6,751 nucleotides of DNA from Prevotella sp. (GCA_017623335.1 JAGAPI010000188.1:1-6751), one strand, 5' to 3'. Shown: positions 1-6,112, counted from the first letter of the stretch. The notes: a model not told the origin generated them from the letters alone. Program-made: numbers and translations.

Positions 1-573
1 GCCTGTGTTCTTGTCGCTGCTTATAAATCCCGGCACCAGAGCCACTTGCGGCATGTCTTTAAACGTTTTCTCCACCAGCGAGTTTGTCAGCTCGGCATCC
101 AGAATGTGCTTGCCGCCGCGCATGGCGGTCTTTATAAAATCGCGTGAGTCATACCATTTTGCGCCCTTCACGAGTGTTGCAACGATGTTGCTGCTCAGGC
201 GCTCGCCATAGCTCACGATGGCATTCATGGTCTTGGGGCTGAGGTCGCGTATGAGATAAACTCCATAATAGATGGATTTCAGCTCGTCGAGGAGCTTGTC
301 GATTACCACTGTCAGTGCAGTCCGCTTGTCGGTGTCGGTGATGATGGTGTCAATCATTGTGTGGTGGCGCTCAACCATGGCGTTGAACTCGTCCTCATAC
401 CTTGAATCACCGTTGACAGCCATTTTCGATGTGGCGATAAGCTTGTCGGTTATACCGCCGAGCGCGCTCACTACCACCACAACCTGCTGGTCTTGTCCCT
501 CAACAATCTTCTGCAAACTCAGAATACTTTCCACGGAACCTACGGATGTTCCGCCGAATTTTAAAACTTTCAT
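1..573 (-). CDS. thrA: Aspartate kinase, probably bifunctional aspartokinase/homoserine dehydrogenase (5' part only)
   Basis: The first 191 residues of an aspartate kinase are present; the rest lies beyond the left edge. The enzyme phosphorylates aspartate, the first step towards lysine, threonine and methionine, in the cytoplasm. The N-terminus carries the family signature KFGGTS (residues 5-10), then the beta strand VVVVVSALGG (31-40) and the SYGERLS motif (121-127) of the amino-acid kinase fold. The last residues, PGFISSDKNTG, lead into the usual glycine-rich segment. The start ATG at 573 is fixed by KFGGTS beginning four residues later. I favour the bifunctional ThrA form because the segment around residues 100-130 (YYGVYLIRDLSPKT) resembles Bacteroidales ThrA as I remember it. 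The homoserine dehydrogenase half is not visible, so a monofunctional LysC remains possible. Aspartate kinase is near certain; the thrA label is about 75% sure. Confidence 0.9.
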   Translation of the reverse strand, partial: MKVLKFGGTSVGSVESILSLQKIVEGQDQQVVVVVSALGGITDKLIATSKMAVNGDSRYEDEFNAMVERHHTMIDTIITDTDKRTALTVVIDKLLDELKSIYYGVYLIRDLSPKTMNAIVSYGERLSSNIVATLVKGAKWYDSRDFIKTAMRGGKHILDAELTNSLVEKTFKDMPQVALVPGFISSDKNTG

Positions 574-694
574 ACGATTTTATTAATATTTAATTTATAT
601 TTATCCCCTTAACGAGCGGGGTGATCATTTTCATCTTTTTAATCGTGCCTGTAATGCTTTTTACATTGTTTTGCCGTTTATATATGGCAAATTC
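574..694 (-). promoter_or_regulatory. Leader region of the aspartokinase transcript, with hairpins and a possible leader peptide
   Basis: This is the untranslated stretch between the predicted start site and the aspartokinase ATG. At its 5' end TTTGCC (691-686 on the minus strand) can pair with GGCAAA (675-670) around a 10-nt A/T loop. Further down, CCCC (620-617 region) and GGGG (608-605 region) can form a short G/C stem, followed by an A/T-rich run to the start codon. A 14-codon reading frame (634-590, MKMITPLVKGININ) overlaps that second stem. Leaders before aspartokinase genes in other bacteria often regulate by attenuation, but this one has only one Thr codon and no U-tract after a strong stem, so regulation here is a guess. 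Confidence 0.35.
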
Positions 695-698
695 GGGA

Positions 699-730
699 CA
701 AAGGTACAAAAAAAAAACGATATGACCAAA
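699..730 (-). promoter_or_regulatory. Promoter of the aspartokinase gene (Bacteroidota type)
   Basis: Read on the minus strand, TTTG at 730-727 (-33 element) and TACCTTTG at 706-699 (-7 element, consensus TAnnTTTG) are separated by 20 bp, a normal spacing for the main sigma factor of Bacteroidota. Transcription would start near 692-695, giving a leader of about 120 nt before the ATG at 573. An imperfect A/T tract fills the spacer. Confidence 0.75.
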
Positions 731-804
731 AGATATCACGCTTAAAAATATTTTTTTTTGCAAACTGCTGTTGTAGTCTGCCTTAATACCCGTTTTTGTG
801 GCGA

Positions 805-889
805 AAATCGCCGATTGGCACGTTCAAATCGGCGAATTAGAATCCTAAATCGCCGATTGGCATCACGCAAACGGCGATTGGCGGGACTC
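805..889. repeat. Array of four degenerate palindromic 21-22 bp units
   Basis: Four units start at 805, 826, 847 and 869, so the period is 21, 21 and 22 bp. Each opens with AAA followed by a core close to AATCGCCGATT or its complement AATCGGCGATT, then a variable tail of about 9 bp. The cores alternate between the GCC and GGC forms. Neighbouring cores can therefore pair: 808-816 with 827-835, and 848-855 with 872-879. Because the period is near seven codons, both strands stay open here and give artefactual peptides rich in NRR motifs. Similar NRRL/NRRF-rich hypothetical proteins occur, as I recall, in other Bacteroidales genomes, which suggests a dispersed intergenic repeat family. No promoter or transposase is linked to it. 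Function is unknown. Confidence 0.7.
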
Positions 890-898
890 ATAATGCAG

Positions 899-922
899 TT
901 CTGTTCTTGTATTCTAACAGAA
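899..922. repeat. 7-bp inverted repeat (possible hairpin)
   Basis: TTCTGTT (899-905) and AACAGAA (916-922) are exact reverse complements around a 10-nt spacer. A small GTTT/AAAC inverted repeat (931-934 with 939-942) follows directly, and AGAAG (919-923) can alternatively pair with CTTCT (945-949). No run of T follows, so it does not look like a terminator. It lies between the palindromic array and the next promoter; nothing shows that it is transcribed. Confidence 0.4.
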
Positions 923-1002
923 GTCATTGCGTTTCCCGAAACAGCTTCTCTGCTTGAGTGGACGGTGATGTTTGTTAATTTATGACAAATATGTGGCTTT
1001 TT

Positions 1003-1034
1003 TTTGGAAGTAATGAAATAAATACCTAATTTTG
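1003..1034 (+). promoter_or_regulatory. Promoter of the nitroreductase-kdsC-maf gene set
   Basis: TTTG at 1003-1006 (-33) and TAATTTTG at 1027-1034 (-7, consensus TAnnTTTG) are 20 bp apart. Transcription would begin near 1040, about 25 nt before the ATG at 1065. The -7 element contains the TTG at 1032 that could be mistaken for an upstream in-frame start, so that start would lie outside the transcript. Confidence 0.75.
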
Positions 1035-1064
1035 CATAAAATAAAAAATAAGAAAAAATACCGT

Positions 1065-1592
1065 ATGACAGATTTTAAAGATTTGGTGCAGAAGCGCCGT
1101 AGCCACAGAAAATATACTGATGAGGAAATAAATCCCGAAGACGTGCAGGCAATAATGCGTGCTGCCCTGATGTCGCCTACAAGCAAAGGAAGGCGTGCAT
1201 GGCATTTTGTGCTGGTTGACAACAAGGCTGACATAGAGAAACTTGCTGACGCAAAGGCACAGTTCTCGCAGTTTCTGAAAGAGGCTCCGCTTGCCATTGT
1301 GGTGCTCGGCGATCCTGTGGAGAACCCATGCTGGATTGAGGATGCCTCGGTGGCAGCCATCACCATGCAGTATCAGATAGAAGACCTGGGACTGGGAAGC
1401 TGCTGGATTCAGATGCGCAACGAGGTGCTCAGCGACGGCACCACCTCAGACGAGGTGATACGCGGGGTGCTTGACATTCCCGAGAACATGAACTGCCTGT
1501 GCATCCTGGCTGTGGGACATGCCGCCGACCAGCGCAAGCCACAGTCTGAGGACCGCCTGAAGTGGGAGAACGTACACGCTGACAAGTATTAA
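1065..1592 (+). CDS. Nitroreductase-family protein
   Basis: A 175-residue protein of the FMN-dependent nitroreductase fold, which moves electrons from NAD(P)H to nitro compounds, quinones or other substrates in the cytoplasm; its actual substrate cannot be told from sequence. Visible family features are the FMN-phosphate-binding RRSHRKY near the N-terminus (residues 11-17), SPTSKGRRAWHFVLV (37-51), the helix IEDASVAAITMQ (91-102) and LGLGSCWIQ (108-116), with a C-terminal VGHAADQRKP (150-159). At 175 residues it belongs to the shorter members of the family. I chose ATG 1065 (MTDFKDLVQKR); an upstream in-frame TTG at 1032 lies inside the promoter and would add a lysine-rich tail not expected in the family. 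It is the first gene of a set of three, with the kdsC-like gene starting 21 bp after its stop. Confidence 0.88.
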   Translation: MTDFKDLVQKRRSHRKYTDEEINPEDVQAIMRAALMSPTSKGRRAWHFVLVDNKADIEKLADAKAQFSQFLKEAPLAIVVLGDPVENPCWIEDASVAAITMQYQIEDLGLGSCWIQMRNEVLSDGTTSDEVIRGVLDIPENMNCLCILAVGHAADQRKPQSEDRLKWENVHADKY

Positions 1593-1613
1593 CAGAAAGG
1601 ACAGGCAAGACAG

Positions 1614-2132
1614 ATGATAAACTACGACTTGACAAAGATAAAAGCCATAATCTTCGACGTTGACGGTGTTTTGAGCAAACAGACCGTACAGATGTCGGAG
1701 AACGGCGACCCTTTGCGCACGGTGAACATCCGCGACGGCTACGCCATACAGTTAGCGGTAAAGTTAGGACTGAAAATATGCATCATCACGGGCGCAAAGA
1801 CACCAAACATAAGGAAGCGCTACGAGGGGCTGGGCGTTACCGATATTTATCTCGCCTCGTCGGTGAAGATAAGGGACTATGAGGACTATGTGTGGCGCAA
1901 CAGGTTGAAGGACAATGAGGTGATGTATATGGGCGACGACATTCCAGATATTGAGATTCTGCGCCGTGTGGGGTGCCCCGTGTGTCCCAGGGATGCTGCA
2001 CCTGACGTATGCAATGTGTGTGGATACATCAGCAATGTGAACGGTGGCGAGGGCTGTGCCCGCGATGTGATTGAGCAGGTGCTCAGAGCACGTGGAAGAT
2101 GGCTTGAGGATGACACGGCTTTTGGATGGTGA
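1614..2132 (+). CDS. kdsC: HAD-family phosphatase, probably 3-deoxy-D-manno-octulosonate 8-phosphate (Kdo-8-P) phosphatase
   Basis: A 172-residue HAD hydrolase of the KdsC/YrbI type, which removes phosphate from Kdo-8-P to give Kdo, the sugar linking lipid A to the core of LPS. Motif I is DVDGVL (residues 15-20; Asp15 is the nucleophile, Asp17 the acid/base), motif II is IITG (57-60; Thr59), the conserved lysine is probably Lys85 in ASSVKI, and motif III is MGDDIPD (106-112). The C-terminal GGEGCARDVIEQVL (144-157) matches the GGxGAxRE tail that reaches into the neighbouring subunit in KdsC tetramers. It lacks a cap domain, and its length is normal for KdsC. It lies 21 bp after the nitroreductase gene and 22 bp before maf, so it is probably co-transcribed with both. 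Related HAD phosphatases acting on other sugar phosphates are possible but less likely. Confidence 0.88.
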   Translation: MINYDLTKIKAIIFDVDGVLSKQTVQMSENGDPLRTVNIRDGYAIQLAVKLGLKICIITGAKTPNIRKRYEGLGVTDIYLASSVKIRDYEDYVWRNRLKDNEVMYMGDDIPDIEILRRVGCPVCPRDAAPDVCNVCGYISNVNGGEGCARDVIEQVLRARGRWLEDDTAFGW

Positions 2133-2154
2133 TGTTTAAAGTAAAAGAATAGCG

Positions 2155-2751
2155 ATGCTTGATAACTTAAAGAAATATAATATAATACTTGCGAGTGGAT
2201 CACCTCGGCGTAAACAATTGCTTGAAGGACTGGGCATAGAGTTTAGCCAACATGTGCTGAGGAATATTGATGAGAGCTTTCCCGATACGCTTTTGGCAGA
2301 AGAGGTGGCACAGTTTATTGCTCACAAAAAGTCGGAAGCATATCTTAAAGACATGGCAGACAACGATCTTGTGATAACCGCCGATACCATAGTGGTGGCG
2401 GACGATGGTTGCGGCAATAATGTTATTTTGGGCAAGCCACACGACAGAAGTGAGGCGGTGGCGATGCTTAGGATGCTGAGCAATAAGACCCATAAGGTGA
2501 TAACAGGCTGCTGCATCGTCACAAAAGACAGACAGCGGGTGTTCAGCGTGTCAACGGAAGTGACGTTCAAACAGCTTTCGGACGAAGAGATAGAATATTA
2601 TGTAGATACCTTCCGTCCTTACGACAAGGCTGGTGCCTATGGTGTGCAGGAGTGGATAGGATATATAGGAGTGACGGGGCTTAGCGGCAGCTATTTCAAT
2701 GTGATGGGATTCCCAATACAGAGGGTATATACAGAATTGGCGGAATTTTAG
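2155..2751 (+). CDS. maf: Maf-like nucleoside triphosphate pyrophosphatase (dTTP/UTP type)
   Basis: A 198-residue Maf/HAM1-fold protein that hydrolyses nucleoside triphosphates, including modified ones, to the monophosphate plus pyrophosphate, keeping the nucleotide pool clean. The N-terminal substrate-binding motif ASGSPRR is at residues 13-19, the catalytic ADT at 76-78 (Asp77), a GKP turn at 93-95 and KAGAYGVQEW at 159-168. The last is the motif that marks the YhdE-like dTTP/UTP subgroup. C-terminal SGSYFNVMGFP (177-187) is standard. Length is normal. The start ATG at 2155 places the SGSPRR motif where the family has it. It is the last gene of the set; its TAG stop lies in the loop of the terminator hairpin that follows. 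A role in septum inhibition has been claimed for Bacillus Maf, but the sequence supports only the enzymatic role. Confidence 0.92.
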   Translation: MLDNLKKYNIILASGSPRRKQLLEGLGIEFSQHVLRNIDESFPDTLLAEEVAQFIAHKKSEAYLKDMADNDLVITADTIVVADDGCGNNVILGKPHDRSEAVAMLRMLSNKTHKVITGCCIVTKDRQRVFSVSTEVTFKQLSDEEIEYYVDTFRPYDKAGAYGVQEWIGYIGVTGLSGSYFNVMGFPIQRVYTELAEF

Positions 2752-2764
2752 TTCCGCCAATTTT
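2735..2764 (+). terminator. Rho-independent terminator after maf
   Basis: An 11-bp perfect stem pairs 2735-2745 (AATTGGCGGAA) with 2752-2762 (TTCCGCCAATT) around a 6-nt loop TTTTAG, followed by TTTT (2761-2764) and a further TT. The 5' arm lies inside the last codons of maf, and the stop codon (2749-2751) is in the loop. It would end the nitroreductase-kdsC-maf transcript. The minus-strand side has no T-run, so it is less likely to stop the convergent gene. Confidence 0.8.
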
Positions 2765-2778
2765 GGTTGTGCCCCATG

Positions 2779-2800
2779 TTCCACTTTTACGGTGGAATTT
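2779..2800. terminator. Second, weaker hairpin between convergent genes
   Basis: TTCCAC (2779-2784) pairs with GTGGAA (2792-2797) around a 7-nt loop, followed on the plus strand by TTTATT. It could back up the maf terminator, or slow transcription arriving from the LUD gene on the minus strand, although T-runs are poor in that direction. Confidence 0.4.
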
Positions 2801-2819
2801 ATTAGAATCTACCTTAATT

Positions 2820-3458
2820 TTAATATCCCCAATCCTCACCGACAAGGATCACTGTGTGTTTTCCGCGCGGCGAGTTTCTCAGGAAATGTATGTAGTTGCA
2901 GATACAGTCCTCAGAGTTACAGTTATGGCACGCTCCGTCAATATGGCAAGGCGTCTTTTTGTCGGGGAATCGCATGTTGTTGATTGGGCTTGCCGTGCTG
3001 CGTGCCCTTTTCAGCGCTGCGTCGACATCTTGGCACACCTTGTTCATACCGATTACAAAGATTACGTGTTTTGGACCAAAAGTGATTGCCGCCACGCGGT
3101 TGCCGTTACCGTCGATGTTCACAATCACGCCGTCCTCGCTTATGGCGTTGGCGCTCGATAGATAGTAGTCGGCGGTAAATGCCTTCATGTATATATCTCC
3201 AGCCTCTTGCGGCGTGGCTGCAAGGTCACGGTCAAGCAGATTGTATTTGCCACTCTCATGCATTGCTTTTACCAATCCCATGTCGCGTATTGTCATTGAC
3301 CCTCCCCAGGTCACGGTGCTATCCTGCGGTATAAGTTCGAGCACTTTCTCTATTGCCTCGTCGGCAGTGACGCAATAATATGCGTTGAAATGTCGCTTGG
3401 CAAGGCTTTTGAGCATCTTGCCGGCTAATTTTTCGTTTCTAAGTTTTTTTGTTGTCAT
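2820..3458 (-). CDS. LUD-domain protein (LutC-like, DUF162)
   Basis: A 212-residue protein of the LUD domain family, named after LutB/LutC of the L-lactate utilisation system. Family features include the segment around VTWGGSMTIRDMGL (residues 49-62), which gives the usual glycine-rich turn, SSANAISEDGVIVNIDGNGNRV (101-122) and the strand HVIFVIGMNKV (131-141). The C-terminal part has clustered cysteines at 171, 177, 180, 185 and 187 (CHIDGACHNCNSEDCIC) and ends in HTVILVGEDWGY. This Cys-rich tail is typical of the stand-alone LUD branch and could hold a metal or Fe-S centre, but that is inference. No LutA or LutB gene is adjacent, so a lactate role is not supported by context. The start ATG at 3458 lies behind a -7-like element. 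Substrate and reaction are unknown. Confidence 0.85.
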   Translation of the reverse strand: MTTKKLRNEKLAGKMLKSLAKRHFNAYYCVTADEAIEKVLELIPQDSTVTWGGSMTIRDMGLVKAMHESGKYNLLDRDLAATPQEAGDIYMKAFTADYYLSSANAISEDGVIVNIDGNGNRVAAITFGPKHVIFVIGMNKVCQDVDAALKRARSTASPINNMRFPDKKTPCHIDGACHNCNSEDCICNYIHFLRNSPRGKHTVILVGEDWGY

Positions 3459-3483
3459 GTTATTATATTTTGTTTTGTGACTG

Positions 3484-3491
3484 CAAAGTTA
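3484..3491 (-). promoter_or_regulatory. Possible promoter -7 element of the LUD-domain gene
   Basis: On the minus strand TAACTTTG (3491-3484) matches TAnnTTTG and would start transcription near 3478, about 20 nt before the ATG at 3458. No TTTG occurs at the expected -33 position, so the promoter is either weak or helped by an activator. Confidence 0.5.
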
Positions 3492-3531
3492 CGAAATTAT
3501 TGTTAATTTTGTTATAAAACGCAATAAAACT

Positions 3532-3562
3532 TTTGGCATTTACAATATTTTTATTAATTTTG
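3532..3562 (+). promoter_or_regulatory. Promoter of the nhaD-type antiporter gene
   Basis: TTTG at 3532-3535 (-33) and TAATTTTG at 3555-3562 (-7) are 19 bp apart. Start of transcription would be near 3568, leaving a leader of only about 15 nt before the ATG at 3584. It lies back to back with the LUD promoter; the two -7 elements are about 63 bp apart. Confidence 0.75.
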
Positions 3563-3583
3563 TAGTCGAAATAAGCAAAAGTT

Positions 3584-4993
3584 ATGACAGTCATTATTGT
3601 TATAATGTTGGTATTGGGCTATCTGCTGATAGCCACTTCACATCTCACCAATGTGAACAAATCTGCCATTGCCATGTTTATCGGCACAGTGGGATGGGTA
3701 TGTTACATCTGCTACGGCACCGACTTCGTGATGAGCGAGCATCCACGTGAGTATATGGATTTTCTCGGCGGCACGGCATCCACCAGCGAGACGGTGAAGC
3801 ACTTCATCTATAAGAACGTGTTCCTGCAATATGTGGGCGAGGCGGCGGCAATCGTGCTGTTTATCCTTGCAACAATGCAGATAATCGATATTTTGAACAA
3901 CAACGGATGCTTCGATTTCATAACAGAGTGGATACGCACACGCAACAGTAAGCGCCTGCTGTGGACTATATCGCTTGCCACATTTATAATATCGGCAAAC
4001 CTCGACAACCTCACCACCACCACGATGATGCTCGTGACGATGCACGGCATAGTGAAAAACCGCTACCAGAGGATGATGATCGGTGCGGTGATAGTGCTTG
4101 CGGCAAATGCCGGAGGCTGCATGACCGTGATTGGCGACCCTGCCTGTGTGGCGCTGTGGGGAAATGGAGCAATAACGGCAACCAACTTCTCGGCATATCT
4201 CATTCTGCCGGCAATCACGGCGTGGGTGCTGCCAACGCTGCTCATCAGCCGCTCATTGCCTGAAAGGCTTGACGTGGAGTGGAGCACCAGTCCATACCGT
4301 GGTGATGATACTAACCTCAACCGCTGGCAACGTTTGGTGATGTTTCTTGTCGGCATCGGAGGACTGTGGTTCATCCCCACATTTCATAATATAACCAAGC
4401 TCAGTCCGTTTCTCGGTGCCCTGTGTGTGCTGTCCGTGTTATGGATTGTAAACGAGATTTTCAACCGTAAGCTGATGAATGCAGAGCAGATGTTCCAGCG
4501 CCGCATGCCGAGAGTGCTTCAGTATGGAAGCATCCAGCTCATGCTGTTTGTGATGGGAGTGATGATGGCGATGGGAGTGGTCCGCGAGGTGGGTTTCTTC
4601 GACGACGTGGCAACCATTATCAACAATAATATACATAATGTGTGGGTTGTAGGAATAATAACTGGCATTCTGAGCGGCGTTGTAGATACATTCACTATTG
4701 CAATGACCAACATATCCATCTTCCCTGTGGTAGATGAATTTACGGTGGCACGTGCAGTTGATACCGGTTATCTGAGCAATTTTGTCTGTAACGGTGCATT
4801 CTGGAAAATCACCGCTTTCACAACAGCAGTGGGAGGCTGCATCACATGTTTTGCAAGCACCAGCGGAATAGCCCTGATGAAGATGGAGCGCATGTCGGTG
4901 ATATGGTATATGCGCAACTGCTCGCTGAAGGTTATGGCGGGATGGATAGCCGGCATGGCAATACTGGCGGCAGAGATAATGATGTGGAATTGA
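3584..4993 (+). CDS. nhaD: Na+/H+ antiporter, NhaD family
   Basis: A 469-residue inner-membrane protein of the ion-transporter superfamily, expected to expel Na+ (or Li+) in exchange for H+ and so help control pH and sodium. Hydrophobic segments run along the whole length, beginning at residues 2-17. The core NhaD pattern is clear: VGEAAAIVLFILATMQIIDILNNNGCF (84-110), TRNSKRLLWTISLATFIISANLDNLTTT (119-146), NAGGCMTVIGDP (175-186) and, near the end, VGGCITCFASTSGIALMKMER (416-436). The two halves show the repeated architecture of this superfamily. Compared with textbook NhaD, the AGGAW(S/T)PIGD motif reads AGGCMTVIGD, and the second-half VDN(V/I)PL motif reads VDTFTI (367-372), so ion specificity should not be assumed. 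The ATG at 3584 follows a good promoter; pfkA begins 42 bp after the stop. Confidence 0.88.
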   Translation: MTVIIVIMLVLGYLLIATSHLTNVNKSAIAMFIGTVGWVCYICYGTDFVMSEHPREYMDFLGGTASTSETVKHFIYKNVFLQYVGEAAAIVLFILATMQIIDILNNNGCFDFITEWIRTRNSKRLLWTISLATFIISANLDNLTTTTMMLVTMHGIVKNRYQRMMIGAVIVLAANAGGCMTVIGDPACVALWGNGAITATNFSAYLILPAITAWVLPTLLISRSLPERLDVEWSTSPYRGDDTNLNRWQRLVMFLVGIGGLWFIPTFHNITKLSPFLGALCVLSVLWIVNEIFNRKLMNAEQMFQRRMPRVLQYGSIQLMLFVMGVMMAMGVVREVGFFDDVATIINNNIHNVWVVGIITGILSGVVDTFTIAMTNISIFPVVDEFTVARAVDTGYLSNFVCNGAFWKITAFTTAVGGCITCFASTSGIALMKMERMSVIWYMRNCSLKVMAGWIAGMAILAAEIMMWN

Positions 4994-5035
4994 CTTAAAT
5001 AAATTATAAACACAACTATATAAAAGATTGGATAT

Positions 5036-6013
5036 ATGGCTAAGATTAAGACTATCGGTATTTTGACTTCTGGAGGCGACGCTCCCGGAATGAATGCTGC
5101 AATACGTGCGGTGACGCGTGCCGGCATCAGTAATGGATTTAAGATAAAGGGAATCTATCGCGGTTACGACGGATTGATAAACGGTGAGGTGAAGGAGTTC
5201 ACCACAGAAGATGTGAGCGGTATAATCACCCGTGGCGGTACTATTCTTAAAACCGCGCGCAGCCAGGAGTTTATGACTCTGGAAGGTCAGCAAAGAGCAT
5301 ACGAGACTCTGCAGAAAGAGGAAATCGATGCGCTGGTAGTCATTGGCGGTAACGGTTCGCTTACAGGAGCGCGTAACTTTGCACGCGAGTTTGATGTGCC
5401 ATGTATCGGTTTGCCGGGAACCATCGACAACGACCTGTACGGCACGGATGCTACCATCGGTTACGACACTACGATGAACACCATCATGGAGTGTGTTGAC
5501 CGTATTCGCGACACGGCACAGAGCCATCAGCGGATATTCTTTGTCGAGGTGATGGGGCGCGATGCCGGTTTCCTGGCACAGAATTCTGCCATTGCATGTG
5601 GAGCCGAGGCGGCAATCATTCCTGAATTTCTCACAGAAGTTGACCAGTTGAAGGAGTTTCTCGATCGTGGTATCCGCAAGTCAAAGAAAAGCTGTATCGT
5701 GATTGTATCAGAGAGTCCTAAGTGTGGTGCTTATTTTTATGCTGACCGTGTGAAGAAGGAATTCCCGGAATACGATGTGCGTGTGTCTATACTCGGTCAT
5801 CTGCAGCGCGGCGGCAGTCCTACGGCGCGCGACCGAATACTCGCAAGCCGCACAGGTGTGGGAGCCATCGAGGCTATCATTCAGGGACAGCGCAACGTGA
5901 TGATCGGTGTACGCTATAACGAAGTGGTGTTTGTGCCGTTCAGCGAGGCTATACGTACCGACAAGCCCCTTGACATGAAGCTTGTGCAGGTGCTCAACGA
6001 ACTGAGTATCTAA
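5036..6013 (+). CDS. pfkA: ATP-dependent 6-phosphofructokinase
   Basis: A 325-residue phosphofructokinase that makes fructose 1,6-bisphosphate from fructose 6-phosphate and ATP, the committed step of glycolysis. The N-terminal [15 protein letters not shown] (residues 10-24), PGTIDND (127-133, catalytic Asp131), [12 protein letters not shown] (about 172-183) and [15 protein letters not shown] are all present. The residue after GGN is Gly107, matching Gly104 of E. coli PfkA, and PGTID has Gly rather than Lys; both point to ATP, not pyrophosphate, as donor. One oddity: the usual GGDGS loop is GGNGS (Asn106, codon AAC at 5351-5353), at the position of a Mg2+ ligand. Length is close to the 320 residues of E. 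coli PfkA. No TAnnTTTG element is seen in the 42-bp gap to nhaD, so read-through from the nhaD promoter is likely. Confidence 0.95.
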   Translation: MAKIKTIGILTSGGDAPGMNAAIRAVTRAGISNGFKIKGIYRGYDGLINGEVKEFTTEDVSGIITRGGTILKTARSQEFMTLEGQQRAYETLQKEEIDALVVIGGNGSLTGARNFAREFDVPCIGLPGTIDNDLYGTDATIGYDTTMNTIMECVDRIRDTAQSHQRIFFVEVMGRDAGFLAQNSAIACGAEAAIIPEFLTEVDQLKEFLDRGIRKSKKSCIVIVSESPKCGAYFYADRVKKEFPEYDVRVSILGHLQRGGSPTARDRILASRTGVGAIEAIIQGQRNVMIGVRYNEVVFVPFSEAIRTDKPLDMKLVQVLNELSI

Positions 6014-6045
6014 AAAATAAGCTTGAGAAAGAAATATAATGTAAG

Positions 6046-6083
6046 TATTGTCATTTTTTACCTACAAAGTAGCATTATTGTCA
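6046..6083. repeat. Pair of 8-bp direct repeats upstream of atpD
   Basis: TATTGTCA occurs at 6046-6053 and again at 6076-6083, exactly 30 bp apart (close to three helical turns), 30-70 bp before the -33 element of the atpD promoter. This could be a binding site for a regulator or chance in A/T-rich DNA. The rest of the 195-bp gap between pfkA and atpD holds no gene; I find no convincing terminator for pfkA, only a T-run at 6054-6059 without a good stem. Confidence 0.3.
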
Positions 6084-6112
6084 GATTTAACCAAATTTAA
6101 ATGCAATTTATT

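Noticed and set aside
5..586. Plus-strand frames opposite the aspartokinase gene
   Set aside because: The minus strand encodes an unmistakable aspartokinase with KFGGTS and SYGERLS motifs; the plus frames have no recognisable features.
805..889. CRISPR array
   Set aside because: Only four degenerate units with spacers of about 10 bp, and cores that alternate orientation; no cas genes are nearby.
742..985. Two overlapping small reading frames on opposite strands (742-927 minus, 758-985 plus)
   Set aside because: Both are kept open by the 21-22 bp repeat and encode only NRR-rich repeats; neither has a TAnnTTTG promoter upstream. They are by-products of the repeat array.
1032..1064. Upstream TTG start for the nitroreductase gene
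   Set aside because: The TTG is part of the -7 element and precedes the likely transcript start; it would add a lysine-rich stretch not expected in the family.
4990..5022. E. coli-like promoter before pfkA (TTGACT and TATATA)
   Set aside because: Spacing is 21 bp and Bacteroidota do not use this consensus; the TTGACT includes the nhaD stop codon.
4439..5527. 362-codon minus-strand frame across the nhaD-pfkA junction
   Set aside because: It is antisense to two clear genes and its His/Ser/Cys-rich translation resembles no protein family; it is a shadow frame.
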